Positions 55,201 through 62,708 of a stretch of DNA of 62,815 nucleotides are shown here, one piece after another. The position numbers and the translations under genes are program-made. Numbering within the stretch: position 1 is the stretch's first letter; each line of letters begins with the position of its first letter. This DNA is from Gracilibacillus sp. YIM 98692 (GTDB lineage Bacteria; Bacillota; Bacilli; Bacillales; Amphibacillaceae). The notes under the pieces were generated by a model. That model did no database searches. It was not told the origin of the DNA and saw nothing but the letters and a program-made list of their open reading frames with translations. The stretch lies in NCBI RefSeq assembly GCF_010993965.1, contig NZ_WIXM01000021.1, positions 1-62,815 on the forward strand. The letters are read 5' to 3'.

Positions 55201-56077
55201 ATTTGCAATTGTACAACCAATGCTACCGCAAATGAAGGATTTTAATATGAAAGATCCAACGAGTTGGACGGAAGAATATCGAAAAATACAACGTGATCAT
55301 TTAGCATCAATGTGCCACCTAATTTATAAACACGTACAGGCTACAGCTAGTGCTAGAAAGGTTATAGAAAAGGGTAACGATAAGGATATCGATAAGCTAT
55401 TAGGTGTGGATATTATTGTGTTTCCAGAGCTATCTATTCATCCCGATGATGTTTTCCTTTTAAGAAGGTTATCCAATATAACGGATGCACATATCTTTGC
55501 TGGATTAACATTTCAACATTCTACTTCTTTTGCAAAACCTGTCAATCAGGCACTATGGCTTTTAAGAGATAGAGACAGTGCTGGAACAGATATTATTGAA
55601 GTGAAACAAGGAAAATATAATATGACAAAAGAAGAAGCATCAATGGGGATTCAGTCTCACAGGCCATACCAGCTTATTGTAGAATTACAGGGAAAAAATA
55701 AAGATCCAATTCGGTTATCTGGATCCATATGTTATGATGCTACTGACTTAGCGATTGCAGCTGACTTAAAAGATATAACAGATGTCTTTGTAGTAGCGGC
55801 TTTGAATAAAGATATTAATACTTTTGACAATATGGTTGCGTATTTACATTATCATATGTATCAACCAGTGATTTTAGCAAATACAGGAGAGTTTGGTGGG
55901 TCATCAGTTCAGGCTCCTTTTCGAGACCACCATCAGCGGACTATAGCACACGTTCATGGAAATCAACAAATTGCAATTAGTTTATTTGATATTGACCCGA
56001 CTATATTCAAGAAAGAATCCAAGCCAATTTCTCATGGGGAATTAAAAACACCACCAGCTGGATTTAATGGAAGATAG
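52244..56077 (+). CDS. Reverse transcriptase-nitrilase fusion (UG1/DRT type 1 defence protein)
   Basis: ATG 52244 follows AGGTGACG. The 1277-aa protein starts with an RT domain. D224 (VCLDLSKYFNSI) and Y337-V-D-D340 (YCRYVDDLRL) are the catalytic carboxylates, and LGLPQGLVASGFLA lies between. A long helical middle region (about 420-950) follows. The C-terminal nitrilase/CN-hydrolase domain has E1062 (VFPELSIHP), a likely K1124 (KQGKYNMTKEE) and C1163 (SGSICYDATD). RT fused to a C-terminal nitrilase is the hallmark of the UG1/DRT type 1 anti-phage group. Both active sites look intact. An ncRNA partner may lie in the 225 bases upstream, but none is evident. Confidence 0.93.
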   Translation: MKTVIEKYQSISPTIDYLNDQIVLAQAWKKSHTYIRGHNWYFDMLDLDSSAVNIKELLKEWSSEISNGYKTNPIKMVLAPKSQRWEFVGKDQWKPVVNEEHDKNKDNIQELRSLAHISIKDQTVSTAVMLCLANAVESAQGKPDENNFLKEQKNEMYSYGNRLQCNWLVHKNKKKQAQFSWGSSKCYRKYFEDYRYFLSRPKKVCDYYAPTLSSSEELFVVCLDLSKYFNSIEIPALIDELKHLYQEYVRDFDLSDNIQDNEEFWNKVEQIFDWDWSEEDKKQAQNDKITSLGLPQGLVASGFLANAYLIRFDRLVGEQIKEEETKKNIQILDYCRYVDDLRLVIKVSGKKRVEDIEDEVSAVIQNFLEKHLTKINAKTKQIEINEEKTKVIPYRQLSTNSSITSNMEAIQHRISGTPDKEELQQVITELTGLLRLADTLEETSDGKKSNDLDLSRIALPETDIRDDTMKRFSATRLVKTLQSRKSLLVHDKKVVEDKIAETSITAEEFLDQEFESGARRLIAAWSKDPSLILLLQNGFELYPDQKLLGPVLEALRSKLESPSYDQRKTAEFVLSYLLRSAAIYIGFKSRDNYPKSVDISTFRSELGSFAKNLMNNYRDLPWYVKQQSILYLLTNKDYGFTISNDKELKSYRLLYDAALYHTYNNKVTERLTASFIAQQLNANREKYTTWFIDMLDQVKDKTQQKLIDLIRMNRPDLFQQILRMNRVKHKKWYKFVPRALIDSLSCEVNMDHTLINNMKYSFVNIIKNKNNPFKQENALLLLATKLLDKDNINYLQDNRYKIENIKIECNDWKKVQNPTYKGLTVKWNKQMDGKNESFEIPSWIEEEYEWMYKLGAILRAAFVGEFDFTAHTYLYRGDMGIYKGIKSNSYTRSFSLINHGKGITGETMPITPWLSEFLYTLLQWPGINQWEKEIEDWHLVSKPEDLNDIIEKRISHQAKMYGEMSDLPTYSIPIRQYTLDERSKLRFAIVQPMLPQMKDFNMKDPTSWTEEYRKIQRDHLASMCHLIYKHVQATASARKVIEKGNDKDIDKLLGVDIIVFPELSIHPDDVFLLRRLSNITDAHIFAGLTFQHSTSFAKPVNQALWLLRDRDSAGTDIIEVKQGKYNMTKEEASMGIQSHRPYQLIVELQGKNKDPIRLSGSICYDATDLAIAADLKDITDVFVVAALNKDINTFDNMVAYLHYHMYQPVILANTGEFGGSSVQAPFRDHHQRTIAHVHGNQQIAISLFDIDPTIFKKESKPISHGELKTPPAGFNGR

Positions 56078-56120
56078 TACTAATTTACTGAACTTGTGAC
56101 TGTTTGGATTCCTTATTTCC

Positions 56121-56190
56121 AGTGCCTGTCACTTCCTTAATATTAGTGGATTTTTGCCGAATGAATTGGGAGGTGGCAGGTTTTGTTTTA
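56121..56190. repeat. CCTGTCACTTCCC palindromic repeat, full copy
   Basis: AGTGCCTGTCACTTCC and GGGAGGTGGCAGG are the arms, and a T-run follows. It separates the RT-nitrilase gene from the downstream membrane protein gene. Confidence 0.7.
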
Positions 56191-56367
56191 TGTCCTATCT
56201 TTCTGATTTATTGATTTCCATGGGGATTTCAAGATTTTAAAGTGTTATTGAAAAATTAATCTCTGAATAATTTACATACATCACCACCAATAATCAATGA
56301 ATCTATTCTTAGTGAGGAAACATTAATTATTCAAGGTGAAATTCGGTTAATGGAAAGGAGGGGTTTA

Positions 56368-57528
56368 ATGCTGAAAAGTGTCAATAAAATTGTAAATACA
56401 CTTACTAATATCATTCCAAATCAATGGCTAGGTAGCAAGGTGAAAAGGTTAATTTCGTTACTATTTTCTTCAATATTAGTATATATGATGGGATATTTAT
56501 TTTTATGGGGGTATTATTTTGGAGGTAATGAAGATTTTTCATTATTTTCAATGGTAATTAATTACATCCCTATTAATAAACCAATAGCTATTTTTATAGG
56601 TATTATGTATTTAATTACTATCAGCATTATTGGGCTGTTTTTAATATCATTTTTTGTAGAAGGGTTTTCATTTCTAAACTTATTCTATATGGTATTTTCA
56701 ATTGTATTAACTAACATGGCACTTTCCTTATTTTTTTATGGGGAGACTAGTTTTACTCTTTTTATAAAAATGTTAAAGTTATGGGAACTACCATTTTTGT
56801 TAGTAGTAGTAATCGCTTATTTTTATGTCTGGATTAAACATCCGGGCGATGCAAGAAAATTTTCAGTTTACATATTTCTTTTTATGATGAATATGTATGT
56901 GCTTTACATAAATTATCCATTAGATTTGTTAAAACCATTTCTTTTTCCAGAACTATTTCTATTAATATTATATTTTGGATTACCAACAATAATTATGTTT
57001 AAAAAAGTAAAAAATACGATTACTAAAATAGCGATTAAATTCTTTATGTATTTAAGTGCAACATTACCTTTAATTCCAGCTCTTATTCAATTGATTACTA
57101 GCAATATATTTTTCATTTTGTTATTATCATTAATTATAATGACACTACTAATAGTAGTTAGTGAAAATAATATAATTGAAAAACTTATAAAGGTTTGTAT
57201 AAAAAAATTTAAAAAAACGGATGAAAATTATAAAAATCATGATTATACTCCATTATTTATTCAAAAACCCATGTTAGCTGGAATGTTTTTCTTGTCTATA
57301 TTATTAATTGTTATAATGATTCTGCCAAATGTTTTAATAAGAGGTGGAGACTACTTTCAATCAGTCGTTTTTAAAGAAGATAAATATCAGGAAATTTCTT
57401 ATTTTTGGAATGGGAATATTAAAACTGTTAAAGGGATTATAGTTTCAAATCAAGATAACACACTATATATATCTACTTCTGAACAATCACTTATGATAGT
57501 AAAAGCACAGTATAGTAAAACGGAATAA
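56368..57528 (+). CDS. Polytopic membrane protein next to the RT-nitrilase gene
   Basis: ATG 56368 follows a strong AAAGGAGGGG. The 386-aa protein has about eight to ten hydrophobic helices and a C-terminal polar tail of roughly 55 residues (GGDYFQSVVFKEDKYQEISY and on), probably outside the cell. I do not recognise a family. I recall that some DRT type 1 loci have a second gene, but cannot confirm it is this kind. A palindromic repeat with terminator shape lies between the two genes, so separate transcription is quite possible. Confidence 0.7.
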   Translation: MLKSVNKIVNTLTNIIPNQWLGSKVKRLISLLFSSILVYMMGYLFLWGYYFGGNEDFSLFSMVINYIPINKPIAIFIGIMYLITISIIGLFLISFFVEGFSFLNLFYMVFSIVLTNMALSLFFYGETSFTLFIKMLKLWELPFLLVVVIAYFYVWIKHPGDARKFSVYIFLFMMNMYVLYINYPLDLLKPFLFPELFLLILYFGLPTIIMFKKVKNTITKIAIKFFMYLSATLPLIPALIQLITSNIFFILLLSLIIMTLLIVVSENNIIEKLIKVCIKKFKKTDENYKNHDYTPLFIQKPMLAGMFFLSILLIVIMILPNVLIRGGDYFQSVVFKEDKYQEISYFWNGNIKTVKGIIVSNQDNTLYISTSEQSLMIVKAQYSKTE

Positions 57529-57587
57529 CAAGTTATGTAAGGTGTTTGTATTTTGCAATGTAAAACCTTAGAACATTGCAACCGAAA

Positions 57588-57752
57588 ATCGAGAATGTTG
57601 CAACTTGACACGAAGCCTCTGTGAGCATGATTGATTAGCCAAGAAGCCAGGTATATAAAGACTTGGCCAAGTGAATAAGGGGATCATGCTCATTTCTCCG
57701 TATAAAGTTGCAACGGTTTATGGCGCTTGTGCAATACTCTCGACTTTTACTT
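57588..57752 (+). other. Structured element bounded by imperfect inverted repeats
   Basis: Outer arms TCGAGAATGTTGCAAC (near 57590) and the complement of GTGCAATACTCTCGA (near 57735) match at most positions. Inside, GAGCATGAT/ATCATGCTC and GCCAAG/CTTGGC are nested perfect stems around CAGGTATATAAAGA. No reading frame is present. It looks like an IS end or a structured RNA from a lost insertion element. Confidence 0.45.
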
Positions 57753-57811
57753 TGCACTACACAGTGTTTGATGAAATGAAGGAAATGCCAGTACTAGGTT
57801 CTCTATAGTTT

Positions 57812-57870
57812 TAGGTCCCTGTCACTTCCCTTTTTTTGTTGAATGAAGGGAGGGGCAGATGTTTTTTTGT
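57812..57870. repeat. CCTGTCACTTCCC palindromic repeat, full copy
   Basis: AGGTCCCTGTCACTTCCC and GAAGGGAGGGGCAGATG flank TTTTTTTGTTGAAT, followed by seven Ts. Confidence 0.75.
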
Positions 57871-57946
57871 TTGTTCCCATGTGAAGTATTGAGCAACAGC
57901 TAGTGCATGGAACTATACATTAATACATTCGGGGGTGTAAGCAGCA

Positions 57947-58401
57947 CTATCCCCATGGATCAAATAATACTTTTACCATTCCGGTTCTGTCATACTGTTT
58001 TTTCATAGTGTGATGGGAGATAGGGAATGTTTCCTTCTTTCCATTCGCAAAATGGATGACGGATTGTTGATGTTCTGTTTGGTTAATAGATGCAATAGCA
58101 TGGAAGAAGAACCAGCAACATGTAAAGGATTTGGGTGATTCTGTTGGGAAAGCATAAATATCTTTTGTAGGCTGAATGGGAATGGGTGTCTTTTGCTGAA
58201 AATCTAAATGATATTTTACGGAGGCTTGTCGCCCTTTATAGGATGCACCATAATACAAGCAATTTTCTTTAATAATGCTGATGGCAGAGGAAGTATGGTA
58301 TATTACTTCCTCTTGCTCGATGATTTTGACTTGATAGTGGATGTCTTGGATGGCGATGATGGCTAATGTGTTTCGGGTAATACGATAATTTTTTTGGTCA
58401 T
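57947..58401 (-). pseudogene. ComK-family gene, frameshifted in an A7 tract
   Basis: ATG 58401 follows AAGGAAG and reads ATG ACC then seven A residues, after which the frame stops at TAG. Adding one A gives a continuous protein of about 151 aa: MTKKNYRITRNTLAIIAIQD, later GASYKGRQASVKYHL, QKTPIPIQP and YAFPTESP. This aligns along its length with the ComK-like protein at 46.5 kb. No alternative start exists in the long frame before TTG 58258. The cause could be mutation, reversible slippage (phase variation) or sequencing error. It is the second gene after an XRE regulator. Confidence 0.75.
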
Positions 58402-58414
58402 TTTTTTCGCTTCC

Positions 58415-58699
58415 TTACTTTTTACGGTCTATTATTTCTTTTCGTTCTTGGTAAGAACCATACAAGTATTGGTTAAATGGTTCTTTGACGAAGGAATATG
58501 GAACATTTAATAGATAAGATAATTGAACAAAACTCGTGATAGATAGGTTGGTTTCGCCTTTTTCAAATTGTTGAATAATTCGCTCGCTAACATCTATGAT
58601 TTCAGCAACTTCTTCCTGCGTATACCCTTGTACCTGTCGTTGGATTTTATAATGAGCGCCAATGGCAGTTAGAAAGTTATCTTTTTCTAATTTATTCAT
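58415..58699 (-). CDS. XRE-family HTH regulator paired with second ComK-like gene
   Basis: This 94-aa protein has one Cro/C1-type helix-turn-helix (YTQEEVAEIIDVSERIIQQF, TNLSITSFVQLSYLLNVPYS) and a charged tail. GAGGTTG precedes the ATG. It lies 13 bases upstream of the frameshifted ComK-like gene, the same arrangement as at 47 kb. The two XRE proteins themselves are only distantly similar. Confidence 0.88.
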   Translation of the reverse strand: MNKLEKDNFLTAIGAHYKIQRQVQGYTQEEVAEIIDVSERIIQQFEKGETNLSITSFVQLSYLLNVPYSFVKEPFNQYLYGSYQERKEIIDRKK

Positions 58700-58792
58700 A
58701 ATTTTACAACCTCTTACTCATTTTCTAAGAAACAAGAACAGAGTTTAACGAAATATAATGTGGTTTATGTAAAATAAAGGAGAATAGTTTTG

Positions 58793-58850
58793 TGGTGTCA
58801 GTCACTTCTCAAATTTTGTTGAATGGAATGGGGGGATGGCAGCTCGTTTA
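58793..58850. repeat. CCTGTCACTTCCC-type palindrome, diverged
   Basis: GGTGTCAGTCACTTCTC and GAATGGGGGGATGGCAG flank TTTTGTTGAAT. Confidence 0.6.
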
Positions 58851-58960
58851 GTACAGTAGAATAATTAGTTGCTAAGATTGGGGCATAATCACTGTGTTAG
58901 GTGTTGTTCGACTATTTTCGTGATAAAATAAAGAAAACCATATAAATGAGGATGTGTATG

Positions 58961-59311
58961 ATGGCCAAACATAAGATCTATACAATGAGTTTCGCAAATG
59001 TCTATCCACATTATGTTGCGAAGGCAGATAAAAAAGGACGTACGAAAGCAGAAGTCGATAAAATCATCCGTTGGTTGACAGGATATAGCCAGGAAGAGTT
59101 AGAAGCGCAACTGGAAAAACAAACAGACTTTGAGACTTTTTTTGCGGAAGCTCCCCAATTGAATCCTTCGCGGGCTTTGATCAAAGGTGTGGTCTGCGGT
59201 GTTCGAGTGGAAGACATCGAAGAACCAACGATGCAGGAAATCCGCTATTTGGATAAACTGATCGATGAATTAGCAAAAGGAAAAGCGATGGAGAAAATTT
59301 TGCGAAAATAA
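58961..59311 (+). CDS. DUF2200 domain protein
   Basis: The start is ATG 58961 (or 58958), after GAGGATG. The 116-aa protein ([57 protein letters not shown]) matches what I recall as DUF2200, a small conserved bacterial family of unknown function. Its base composition is less AT-rich than its neighbours, so it may be resident or acquired independently. Confidence 0.88.
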   Translation: MAKHKIYTMSFANVYPHYVAKADKKGRTKAEVDKIIRWLTGYSQEELEAQLEKQTDFETFFAEAPQLNPSRALIKGVVCGVRVEDIEEPTMQEIRYLDKLIDELAKGKAMEKILRK

Positions 59312-59319
59312 TTAGTTTC

Positions 59320-59341
59320 GGCTGCCGGTCACTTCCCAGTT
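59320..59341 (+). repeat. Half-site of the CCTGTCACTTCCC repeat
   Basis: GCTGCCGGTCACTTCCCAG lies between the DUF2200 gene and the HNH fragment. Confidence 0.55.
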
Positions 59342-59392
59342 AAGAAGAGGAGTAAGATTATTCAGCGCAAGGGGTAAAAGAAAGAACGCTAT

Positions 59393-59629
59393 TTGGATAA
59401 ACACGGCAGGCTAATATGTGAAGTATGTGAGTTTGATTTTATGGAACGATACGGTGAAATAGGTGATGGTTACATAGAAGGGCATCACACTAAGCCTATA
59501 TCTGAAATGAGTGAAAACGAGCAAACAAAAGTAGAAGATATAGCCCTCGTTTGTGCTAACTGCCACCGTATGTTACATCGTAAAAGACCGTGGTTATCAA
59601 TTACAGAGTTAAAGAATTTAATAAAGTAG
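59393..59629 (+). pseudogene. HNH endonuclease, N-terminally truncated
   Basis: This 78-aa frame carries a complete-looking HNH core: C-E-V-C, GYIEGHHTKPISEM, ALVCANCHRMLHRKRPWLSI. Homologues have a long N-terminal region. Here the frame continues upstream as KKERYLDKHGRL but meets TAA after QRKG, and no ribosome site precedes TTG 59393. It is the 3' end of a lost restriction- or phage-type nuclease gene. Confidence 0.65.
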
Positions 59630-59641
59630 GGGTGTTAAGGT

Positions 59642-60469
59642 TTGCTATCAAAGAAGTTTCGTATTATTTATTGGGGGTTGCTTGCTTTAAGTGTGTTCTT
59701 TGTTTGGGTTATTAAATTTTCCGTATGGAGTGATAAGCATACTTCTGAAATAGATTTGATATCATGGTTTTCATATGGTTATGAATTAGGGGAGATATTA
59801 TTTAATCTTAGTTTGGCTTACATAGCAAGTTCCATTTTTTCATTTGTTGTAGTTTATTTACCGGACAAGAAAAAAGAAGAAAGTGCAATGAACATTATAA
59901 ATGGAAGATTAAATAGAATTGCTGAACTAATGGAAATTACAACCCAATATTTTTTATATAAGCACGGTCTAAATAAGGAAACAAATGAAGGACTAATTAA
60001 AGCAGAGCTTAAAAAAATTCAAACTTTAGATAGTGAAAATAAAATGAGTTTTTATTACCAACTTCCAAATAAATCAAAGGATGGTCCTGCTTTATGTAAT
60101 ACGGGTGATTATAATGAATTAAATTATTTAGTAGATCAGGCGATAATTATACAAAGTGAGATTGAAGGAATGTATAAAGTGCCTTTAATAAATAATATAG
60201 AACATAATTTAATGATAGTCTTAGAAGAAATAAATAGATGTAAAATATTTAAAGTGTCAAGGTTACTTAGGGAATATCAAAATAAAAATCAAAATATGGA
60301 TACTCCGGAAATTGGAAATGATATTTACCAATTCTATTGCTTGTATAGAAATTTGATAAAATATGTTAGTCGAACGAATATAACATTTAATCAAGAAAAA
60401 GTAGATTGTTGGTGTGATATTGATATAAAGTTAAATGCGAGGCAATTTCGAACTCTAACAAAAAGTTAA
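59642..60469 (+). CDS. Hypothetical protein with two N-terminal TM helices
   Basis: TTG start after AGGGGTG. This 275-aa protein has helices at about 8-28 and 50-75, then a mostly helical cytoplasmic domain (MNIINGRLNRIAELMEITTQ, NNIEHNLMIVLEEINRCKIF). The membrane-anchor-plus-helical-domain layout resembles phage-associated or defence-associated orphans, but I recognise no family. A bidirectional terminator separates it from the converging gene. Confidence 0.65.
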   Translation: MLSKKFRIIYWGLLALSVFFVWVIKFSVWSDKHTSEIDLISWFSYGYELGEILFNLSLAYIASSIFSFVVVYLPDKKKEESAMNIINGRLNRIAELMEITTQYFLYKHGLNKETNEGLIKAELKKIQTLDSENKMSFYYQLPNKSKDGPALCNTGDYNELNYLVDQAIIIQSEIEGMYKVPLINNIEHNLMIVLEEINRCKIFKVSRLLREYQNKNQNMDTPEIGNDIYQFYCLYRNLIKYVSRTNITFNQEKVDCWCDIDIKLNARQFRTLTKS

Positions 60470-60475
60470 AATGAA

Positions 60476-60508
60476 AAACGGGCTTGCGTAATGCTTGCCC
60501 GTTTAAAA
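60476..60508. terminator. Bidirectional terminator
   Basis: AAACGGGC and GCCCGTTT pair, with A-rich and T-rich flanks, between two convergent genes. Confidence 0.8.
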
Positions 60509-60513
60509 TTTTA

Positions 60514-61263
60514 CTATTCAATTCTTTGTGAAAGTAATATATAGTTATATAGCAATTTACCTGGATCTGATTCTCTTATATACTCGTCATTTTCTGCTTC
60601 ACTAAAGCCAGAACCAGGATCGTCACTGTCTATGTTTAAATCTATTTCGTATGTTTTTCTTAGTAATTGATAGTTTAGTGCCTTTTCTACGGACAATTCT
60701 AAACTGTTTCTGTCCACATTTTGTGATTGACATAAGTCTATAAACTCTCTACTTTCTAATCTAAACATAGTTTTCTCTGACTCGTTAAAGTAATCATAAA
60801 CAAATTTAATATTATCTATGTCATTATCAAAAAGGTTCATTAGTCCATCTACACAAACCAAATAATTATGACTTATCTCTTCTTTTTCTTCAATTACTTT
60901 ATACATTATTAGCCCCAAAATCATACATGATTTAGTAGATTTAGATAATAAGATTTTTGAAAATGTATCTGAAATAAATTGTGCTTTTTCCTCATCATCG
61001 ATATAGTCTAATAATTTAGCTAATTGTTTTTCAGTTGGAATTTCATCTTTGTTAAAACCTTTTAGAAATGCCTCGAATCTTTTTTGTGTTATTAAAGTAT
61101 TGGCATTTCTTAAAAAACCAACTACTTTTGAAGTATCACCCAGTAATTGCATATATTCATTGTCAAGAATTTCTTTCTTTATTTCCAAATAACCCTCTAA
61201 TTTTTCGGATACTTTATCAAGCATTTCTTTTCCTTTTTCAAATGTAGTTTTTTTATCAGTCAT
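60514..61263 (-). CDS. Hypothetical helical protein, partner of PD-(D/E)XK gene
   Basis: AAGGAGGAG precedes the ATG. This 249-aa soluble, highly helical protein (KLLDYIDDEEKAQFISDTFS, SKILLSKSTKSCMILGLIMY) ends in an acidic segment (SGFSEAENDEYIRESD). It follows the nuclease-like gene by 18 bases, indicating one operon. I know of similar orphans in mobile regions but cannot name a family. Confidence 0.65.
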   Translation of the reverse strand: MTDKKTTFEKGKEMLDKVSEKLEGYLEIKKEILDNEYMQLLGDTSKVVGFLRNANTLITQKRFEAFLKGFNKDEIPTEKQLAKLLDYIDDEEKAQFISDTFSKILLSKSTKSCMILGLIMYKVIEEKEEISHNYLVCVDGLMNLFDNDIDNIKFVYDYFNESEKTMFRLESREFIDLCQSQNVDRNSLELSVEKALNYQLLRKTYEIDLNIDSDDPGSGFSEAENDEYIRESDPGKLLYNYILLSQRIE

Positions 61264-61281
61264 GGTTAAACTCCTCCTTAA

Positions 61282-62205
61282 TTAACTAACATCATAAGCC
61301 ATGTTAATTAGATGTTTAGCTTTTTCTATATCTTCATCATTAGAAATAACAACTTCTAAATCTCCTGTGCCGTAATGCCCTATATTAGTAACATCACGGG
61401 TAAAGCCTTGTTCTAACGTAATTGTATCGGGCTTAACCTTTAAATAAAGTAATATCTTTGCAGTTTGCGGATGTATTTCTACACAAGCAAAATTTTTAAT
61501 CCGTTTAAATGCTATGTAATGTTTAAGGATTTTCGTTTGTACATCATCACCGAGAGCCATCATATAGGCTTTTAACGTTTCAAATCTATCGGTTAATTCC
61601 GTATTAGCTTGCTCTAAGTAATCAGATACCGTTTTTACTTTTGTATTTTTATTTGTTGGCGTATTAACAGTAACTTCATCACTAATATGTACGGTTTGTG
61701 CAGTTGTAGCATTAACTAAATCAAGTAGAATAAAGCCATCATTATAATGTTTGTATTGGTAAAGTTCTATATTTCTATTTATTTGCTGTACGGCGTGTTC
61801 ATCATATTTAGTAAAACCGCCTGCAATACAAAGTAAACGGGGACTACTCCAATCAATAGCGTCTGCAACGGTTTCCCCGTACTTCCGTAATATCATAAGT
61901 TCAAATTCTGCTTTATGGTCAAGTAACCAATCTAAGTAGAATAGCCCTTGATTAATTACATTTTCGTTAATTGAACGCTTATATTCAATAATTACGGGTG
62001 AGTTATTTTCGTCAATACCTAACGTATCAATACGTCCAGCATGTTTTTTGCCCGTACTATATTCAGAAGCTAAAAAGCGAACACCTAAAAATGTTTCTAA
62101 ATGCCGTTCAATAATATGTTGAAGCGACTTTTCTATTGATACTGATTGCCCTTCTAATTCATCAACGCTATCTCCGTTTAACCTAAAAAGTTTTATATCA
62201 CCCAA
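61282..62205 (-). CDS. PD-(D/E)XK nuclease-like, DUF5655 domain protein
   Basis: TTG 62205 is chosen because AAGGAGG lies at normal distance; an in-frame GTG three codons earlier overlaps that site. The 307-aa protein has an N-terminal restriction-endonuclease-like core (AGRIDTLGIDENNSPVIIEYKR, the D...E-x-K pattern). A C-terminal domain (IKNFACVEIHPQTAKILLYL, GHYGTGDLEVVISNDEDIEK) matches DUF5655 as I recall it. The substrate is unknown. It is the first gene of a two-gene minus-strand operon in a phage-like region. Confidence 0.82.
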   Translation of the reverse strand: MGDIKLFRLNGDSVDELEGQSVSIEKSLQHIIERHLETFLGVRFLASEYSTGKKHAGRIDTLGIDENNSPVIIEYKRSINENVINQGLFYLDWLLDHKAEFELMILRKYGETVADAIDWSSPRLLCIAGGFTKYDEHAVQQINRNIELYQYKHYNDGFILLDLVNATTAQTVHISDEVTVNTPTNKNTKVKTVSDYLEQANTELTDRFETLKAYMMALGDDVQTKILKHYIAFKRIKNFACVEIHPQTAKILLYLKVKPDTITLEQGFTRDVTNIGHYGTGDLEVVISNDEDIEKAKHLINMAYDVS

Positions 62206-62387
62206 AATACACACCTCCTTAACTATCCTTAATTATATCACCATAAAATAACAAAATCTTCCTTATCGTTATTTTAGTTCGGTTTTTTCGTGTTTCTCCC
62301 TATTATAAATGTGCGAAGATAATAGATTTTTTTGTATAAGTAATAGGGCGTTGTTTGCCTTAATACTAAACTACGGGGGAATTAACG

Positions 62388-62708
62388 ATGGTAGATAAGT
62401 ACGGATTAACAGAAGGTAACGGCGTTAAAAAGTTATTGAAGGATTGGGATGTATTTATGGAAATGCCATATAGCAGGGGCGATTATGATGCCGTTGTTAT
62501 GTTAGTAGATTTAGATACGGCAATAGAACGGGCAGGCTTAACCGATAAACAAGTGCAGGCTATTACGTATTATAGGCAAGGTTACAAGTTACGGGAAATA
62601 GGCATGTTTATGGATTGTAGCGGTACTAATGCACGTAACTTTATTGAACGGGCTTGCAGTAGTATAGCAGGCGTGTTTAAAACGTGGGATATTAACGGGG
62701 CTTATTAA
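62388..62708 (+). CDS. Sigma-70 region 4-like phage-type protein
   Basis: ACGGGGGAATTAACG precedes the ATG. This 106-aa protein has a C-terminal helix-turn-helix (LTDKQVQAITYYRQGYKLRE, IGMFMDCSGTNARNFIERAC) like region 4 of sigma factors. Similar small sigma-like proteins control late genes in phages of Firmicutes. Codon use (many ACGG, GGCA and TTACGG triplets) differs from the chromosome core. It suggests that prophage or mobile DNA continues beyond the window. Confidence 0.7.
   Translation: MVDKYGLTEGNGVKKLLKDWDVFMEMPYSRGDYDAVVMLVDLDTAIERAGLTDKQVQAITYYRQGYKLREIGMFMDCSGTNARNFIERACSSIAGVFKTWDINGAY

Noticed and set aside
52244-56077. Group II intron or retron reverse transcriptase
   Set aside because: There is no intron RNA structure or maturase domain, and the protein carries a C-terminal nitrilase domain, which points to UG1/DRT type 1.
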